This document shows, one piece after another, positions 5,900-8,300 of a DNA stretch of 8,300 nucleotides. The stretch's first letter is position 1. Each line of letters opens with the position of its first letter. The notes below the pieces were generated by a model. The model was not told the origin of the DNA. It saw only the letters and a program-made list of their open reading frames with translations, and did not search any database. This DNA comes from Bacillota bacterium (GTDB lineage Bacteria > Bacillota > Dethiobacteria > SKNC01). Location: positions 1 through 8,300 of the forward strand of contig SKLX01000212.1 of the NCBI GenBank assembly GCA_007121375.1, read 5' to 3'. A program made the position numbers and the translations under genes.

Positions 5900-6553
5900 T
5901 TAAACCATCCTTTTTTCCGTGCGAAGAAGCTTTATAGCCTGACTGGTATCCTCCTGGGAAAAAACGGCAGATCCTGCTACCAGTATATCCGCTCCTGCCT
6001 CCCTGACCAGGGGAGCTGTCACCGAATTAATTCCTCCATCAACCTGGATGAGCACAGGCCGATCACCAATCATTTTCTTCAATTTCTTTATTTTAGCTAT
6101 GGAGCTTTTTATAAATTCCTGGCCTCCAAAACCCGGGTTAACGGACATGATTAAAACCATATCGACTTCATCCAATAAATAGTCTAAAACAGTAAGGGAG
6201 GTGGAGGGATTTAAAGAAACTCCTGCCTTAATTTCAAAGGCTTTTATCCTTTGTAACGTGCGGTGGAGATGGGGGGTTGCCTCGGCATGAACAGTCAGTA
6301 TATCCGCTCCAGCTTCCACAAAATCTTTTATATACTTATCTGGATGGGAAATCATCAGGTGAACATCCAGGGGAAGTCTTGTTCTTCCCTTTAAAGATTT
6401 CACTATCAGGGGCCCTATAGTAATATTAGGAACAAAATGTCCATCCATAACATCAATATGCACCCAATCAGCACCGGCATCTTCTATTTTTTTAACTTCT
6501 TCAAGCAAACAGGCAAAATCTGCTGACAAAATAGAGGGAGCAATTTTAGTCAT
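5900..6553 (-). CDS. rpe: ribulose-phosphate 3-epimerase
   Basis: This TIM-barrel enzyme interconverts ribulose 5-phosphate and xylulose 5-phosphate in the pentose phosphate pathway and Calvin-type cycles. The 217-residue protein has the family start KIAPSILSADF (3-13, Ser8), the metal-binding VHIDVMDGHFVPN (31-43, with His32, Asp34 and Met36), PLDVHLMI (61-68, His65), SVNPGFGGQ (137-145) and the catalytic VDGGI (171-175, Asp172), followed by the phosphate loop AGSAVF. All catalytic residues are present. Its ATG directly follows the rsgA stop (TAA then ATG) with AAGGAG seven bases upstream, suggesting coupled translation. The prkC-rsgA-rpe order is conserved in Firmicutes. Its substrate, ribulose 5-phosphate, is also the substrate of the RibBA enzyme encoded downstream. 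Confidence 0.98.
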   Translation of the reverse strand: MTKIAPSILSADFACLLEEVKKIEDAGADWVHIDVMDGHFVPNITIGPLIVKSLKGRTRLPLDVHLMISHPDKYIKDFVEAGADILTVHAEATPHLHRTLQRIKAFEIKAGVSLNPSTSLTVLDYLLDEVDMVLIMSVNPGFGGQEFIKSSIAKIKKLKKMIGDRPVLIQVDGGINSVTAPLVREAGADILVAGSAVFSQEDTSQAIKLLRTEKRMV

Positions 6554-7426
6554 TTAATATCTCCTTTCTTCTTCCTTAATCTCCCTTAGAAAGGTTAAAT
6601 AGTGCCGGTAACGGGACACAGCAATATCTCCCCGGTGGACTCCTTCCTTTACTCCACAGGAAGGTTCATGTTCATGTAAACAACCCTTGAACTTGCATTT
6701 TTCCCCCTCCCGGGCTATTTCGGGAAAATAAAAGGGGAGCTCTTCTTTGTTAAAATCAAGTATCTCTACCTGGCTGAAACCAGGAGAATCAGCTACCAGG
6801 CCGCCGAAACTAAGGCTCAAGAGTTCAATATGCCGGGTAGTCTGTTTGCCCCTTCTGGTTTTGGCGCTTATAGGGCCTACTTTCAGCTTGAGTCCTTCCT
6901 CCACCCTGTTTAAGAGGGCAGATTTACCCGACCCGGAAGGACCGGCAATCACCGAAATTTTATCTTTTAAAGATTCCCTTACTTCTTCAATCCCTTCACC
7001 TTTTAAAGCACTGGTCAAAATGACCTGGTAGCCTATTTTTTTATAGATATCAGCAAGGGGAGCAACCTCTTCCCTTTTAACCAGGTCAACTTTATTAAAA
7101 CAAATCACACAATCCAGGTGGTTCCTTTCAGCCATAACCAGTAGTCGATCTAAAAGCATAAGATTGGCAGGGGGATCCTTAATTGAAAAAAGAAATACTG
7201 TTTGCTGAACATTAACTATGGGAGGCCTTTTAAGCTTGTTTTGCCGGGGCAAAATCTCCTCAATCACACCTTCTCCATCATTTATAAAGGAAATAATAGC
7301 CTTATCCCCAACTAAAGGAGTTATATTCTCCTTTTTAAAACGTCCCCGGGCTTTACACTGATAGATATGGCTGTTTGTTTTGACATAATAAAAGCCGCTT
7401 ATTGCTTTTACAATAATTCCTTCCAG
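6554..7426 (-). CDS. rsgA: ribosome small subunit-dependent GTPase RsgA (YloQ/YjeQ), probable CTG start
   Basis: RsgA is a circularly permuted GTPase that checks late maturation of the 30S ribosomal subunit. Numbered from the CTG start (290 residues), the N-terminal OB-fold runs from about 1 to 65 with GIIVKAISGFYYV (3-15) and PLVGDKAII (37-45). The permuted G motifs follow: NKVDL (G4, 111-115), TSALKG (G5), GPSGSGKS (P-loop, 162-169), TTRHIEL and DSPGF (G3, 213-217). The C-terminal zinc knuckle is CKFKGCLHEHEPSC (Cys244, Cys249, His251, Cys257). Length and the start of the OB-fold match B. subtilis RsgA from its first residues. The frame is closed upstream by TAG, and no ATG, GTG or TTG occurs before codon 54 (GTG at 7267), which would remove the OB-fold. 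The CTG at 7424-7426 has AAGGAG eight bases upstream and is the best start. Confidence 0.95.
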   Translation of the reverse strand: MEGIIVKAISGFYYVKTNSHIYQCKARGRFKKENITPLVGDKAIISFINDGEGVIEEILPRQNKLKRPPIVNVQQTVFLFSIKDPPANLMLLDRLLVMAERNHLDCVICFNKVDLVKREEVAPLADIYKKIGYQVILTSALKGEGIEEVRESLKDKISVIAGPSGSGKSALLNRVEEGLKLKVGPISAKTRRGKQTTRHIELLSLSFGGLVADSPGFSQVEILDFNKEELPFYFPEIAREGEKCKFKGCLHEHEPSCGVKEGVHRGDIAVSRYRHYLTFLREIKEEERRY

Positions 7427-7434
7427 CTTACTTT

Positions 7435-7440
7435 CTCCTT
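7435..7440 (-). promoter_or_regulatory. ribosome binding site deciding the rsgA start
   Basis: A consensus AAGGAG lies eight bases before the CTG codon at 7424-7426, and there is no ATG, GTG or TTG at a suitable distance. It supports initiation at CTG. An ATT codon nine bases further down is a second, less well placed candidate. Confidence 0.75.
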
Positions 7441-7455
7441 TCTCCCGCTAACATA

Positions 7456-8300
7456 TTATGGAAACTTTACAGCTTCAAGGGTGGTGTAGCCCTGACCATC
7501 TTCTTTCATGATAGTAACAGTGCCAGAACCCCATCCTTCTACGACAACCATTGCTCCCTCGTATACTCCTTCAAAAGATGTCCTGCTTCCCCTGTTATCA
7601 TTAATGTCTATCCTGATATTTTCTCCTTCTTCCACACCCCAGCGGGCAGGGTCAATATTAATGTTATATGCCTGCTCTTCTTCTTTCTCAGGGCCCTTGC
7701 TAACTACCAGGTCTACAGGATCCGAGGCTTGAACCATTTCACCTGCTTCTGGGAATTGTTCTATTACTCTTCCTTCTGAAACGGTATCGCTGTGTTCTTC
7801 TTTAACTTCCCTGAGTTCTAGTTTGGACATTTCAATCCATTCTTTAACATCCTCCAGGGACCTTCCTGTAAAATCACGCAAACTAAAAGGCTCTGCTCCT
7901 TTGCTTACCACCAGGATAACTACCTCCCCGGGAGAAAGGCGGGATCCCCTTCCCGGATCCTGGGACATTACTATTCCCGGGGAAACCTCATCGCTAAACT
8001 CTTCTATGGTTTCCACCACTAGTTCAAGATCCTGGAGTTTTATTTTTGCCTCTATTTCCCTTAAATCAACCACAGAAGGAACTTCAACATAGGCAGGTCC
8101 GGTACTTATAATTAATTCAATCTGCCTGTTTTCTTTAACCATCCTGCCTGCTTCCGGATCCTGAGATACCACATGTCCTACCGGAATTTCCCCGTGGGAT
8201 ATTTCTTCAACTATTTCAGCCTCCAATCCTGCCTCATTGAGCAAGTTAGTAGCCTCTCTCATAGAAAGATTAACAACATCGGGAACTTCCACCTCAGGAA
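7456..8300 (-). CDS. prkC: PASTA-domain serine/threonine protein kinase, C-terminal part (5' partial)
   Basis: The frame is open to the window edge, so only the C-terminal extracellular part (about 280 residues) is seen; the kinase domain and transmembrane segment should lie upstream. There are three PASTA repeats, counting from the GTG codon at 8292: about residues 2-66 (VPDVVNLSMREATNLL ... SQDPEAG ... LIISTGP), 68-133 (VPSVVDL ... SQDPGRG ... LVVSKGA) and 135-201 (DFTGRSLEDVKEWI ... QFPEAG ... LVVSKGP). An acidic linker (EKEEEQ) leads to a beta-rich tail (about 208-278). PASTA repeats bind muropeptides and peptidoglycan and link cell-wall state to kinase activity. The assignment as PrkC/PknB rests on the PASTA array with this tail and on the neighbours rsgA and rpe. 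A penicillin-binding protein with PASTA repeats is less likely. The stop is 29 bases before rsgA. Confidence 0.88.
   Translation of the reverse strand, partial: PEVEVPDVVNLSMREATNLLNEAGLEAEIVEEISHGEIPVGHVVSQDPEAGRMVKENRQIELIISTGPAYVEVPSVVDLREIEAKIKLQDLELVVETIEEFSDEVSPGIVMSQDPGRGSRLSPGEVVILVVSKGAEPFSLRDFTGRSLEDVKEWIEMSKLELREVKEEHSDTVSEGRVIEQFPEAGEMVQASDPVDLVVSKGPEKEEEQAYNINIDPARWGVEEGENIRIDINDNRGSRTSFEGVYEGAMVVVEGWGSGTVTIMKEDGQGYTTLEAVKFP

Noticed and set aside
6554..7267. rsgA starting at GTG 7267
   Set aside because: This would remove the OB-fold that is clearly encoded upstream in the same frame, and no consensus ribosome site precedes the GTG.

Overview
The window looks like a piece of a low-to-mid GC Gram-positive (Firmicutes, probably an anaerobic Clostridia-type) chromosome. 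The evidence is the gene order PASTA kinase - rsgA - rpe, strong AAGGAG-type ribosome binding sites, an FMN riboswitch with a Rho-independent terminator, and the ribD-ribE-ribBA-ribH operon order. I cannot name the species. Everything except the leftmost gene is on the minus strand, so transcription runs from high to low coordinates.

Right part (8300 to about 5900): the 3' end of a PrkC/PknB-type serine/threonine kinase (three PASTA domains plus a C-terminal beta-rich tail), then rsgA (ribosome small-subunit maturation GTPase) and rpe (ribulose-phosphate 3-epimerase). These are tightly packed. rsgA appears to start at a rare CTG codon, because its frame has no ATG, GTG or TTG between the upstream stop and residue 54.

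Middle part (about 5890 to 2137): an extended -10 promoter, an FMN riboswitch (with an unusual AT-rich insertion in the P2 loop), an intrinsic terminator with a readable antiterminator partner, then ribD, ribE, ribBA and ribH. Together these enzymes make riboflavin from GTP and ribulose 5-phosphate. The rpe gene just upstream acts on the same pentose phosphate pool that supplies ribulose 5-phosphate.

Left part (2093 to 654): a sulfur-relay module made of a TusA-like CPxP protein and two YeeE/YedE-type membrane proteins. The two membrane proteins look like the N- and C-terminal halves of one TsuA-like thiosulfate (or related sulfur/selenium compound) channel. No terminator is visible between ribH and this module, so it may be co-transcribed with the riboflavin genes. 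It meets a convergent, 5'-truncated LysR-type regulator (1-618, plus strand), which may or may not control it.

Most of the window is conserved housekeeping content. The points most worth a second look are the CTG start of rsgA, the expanded riboswitch P2 loop, and the split YeeE/TusA module behind the rib operon.
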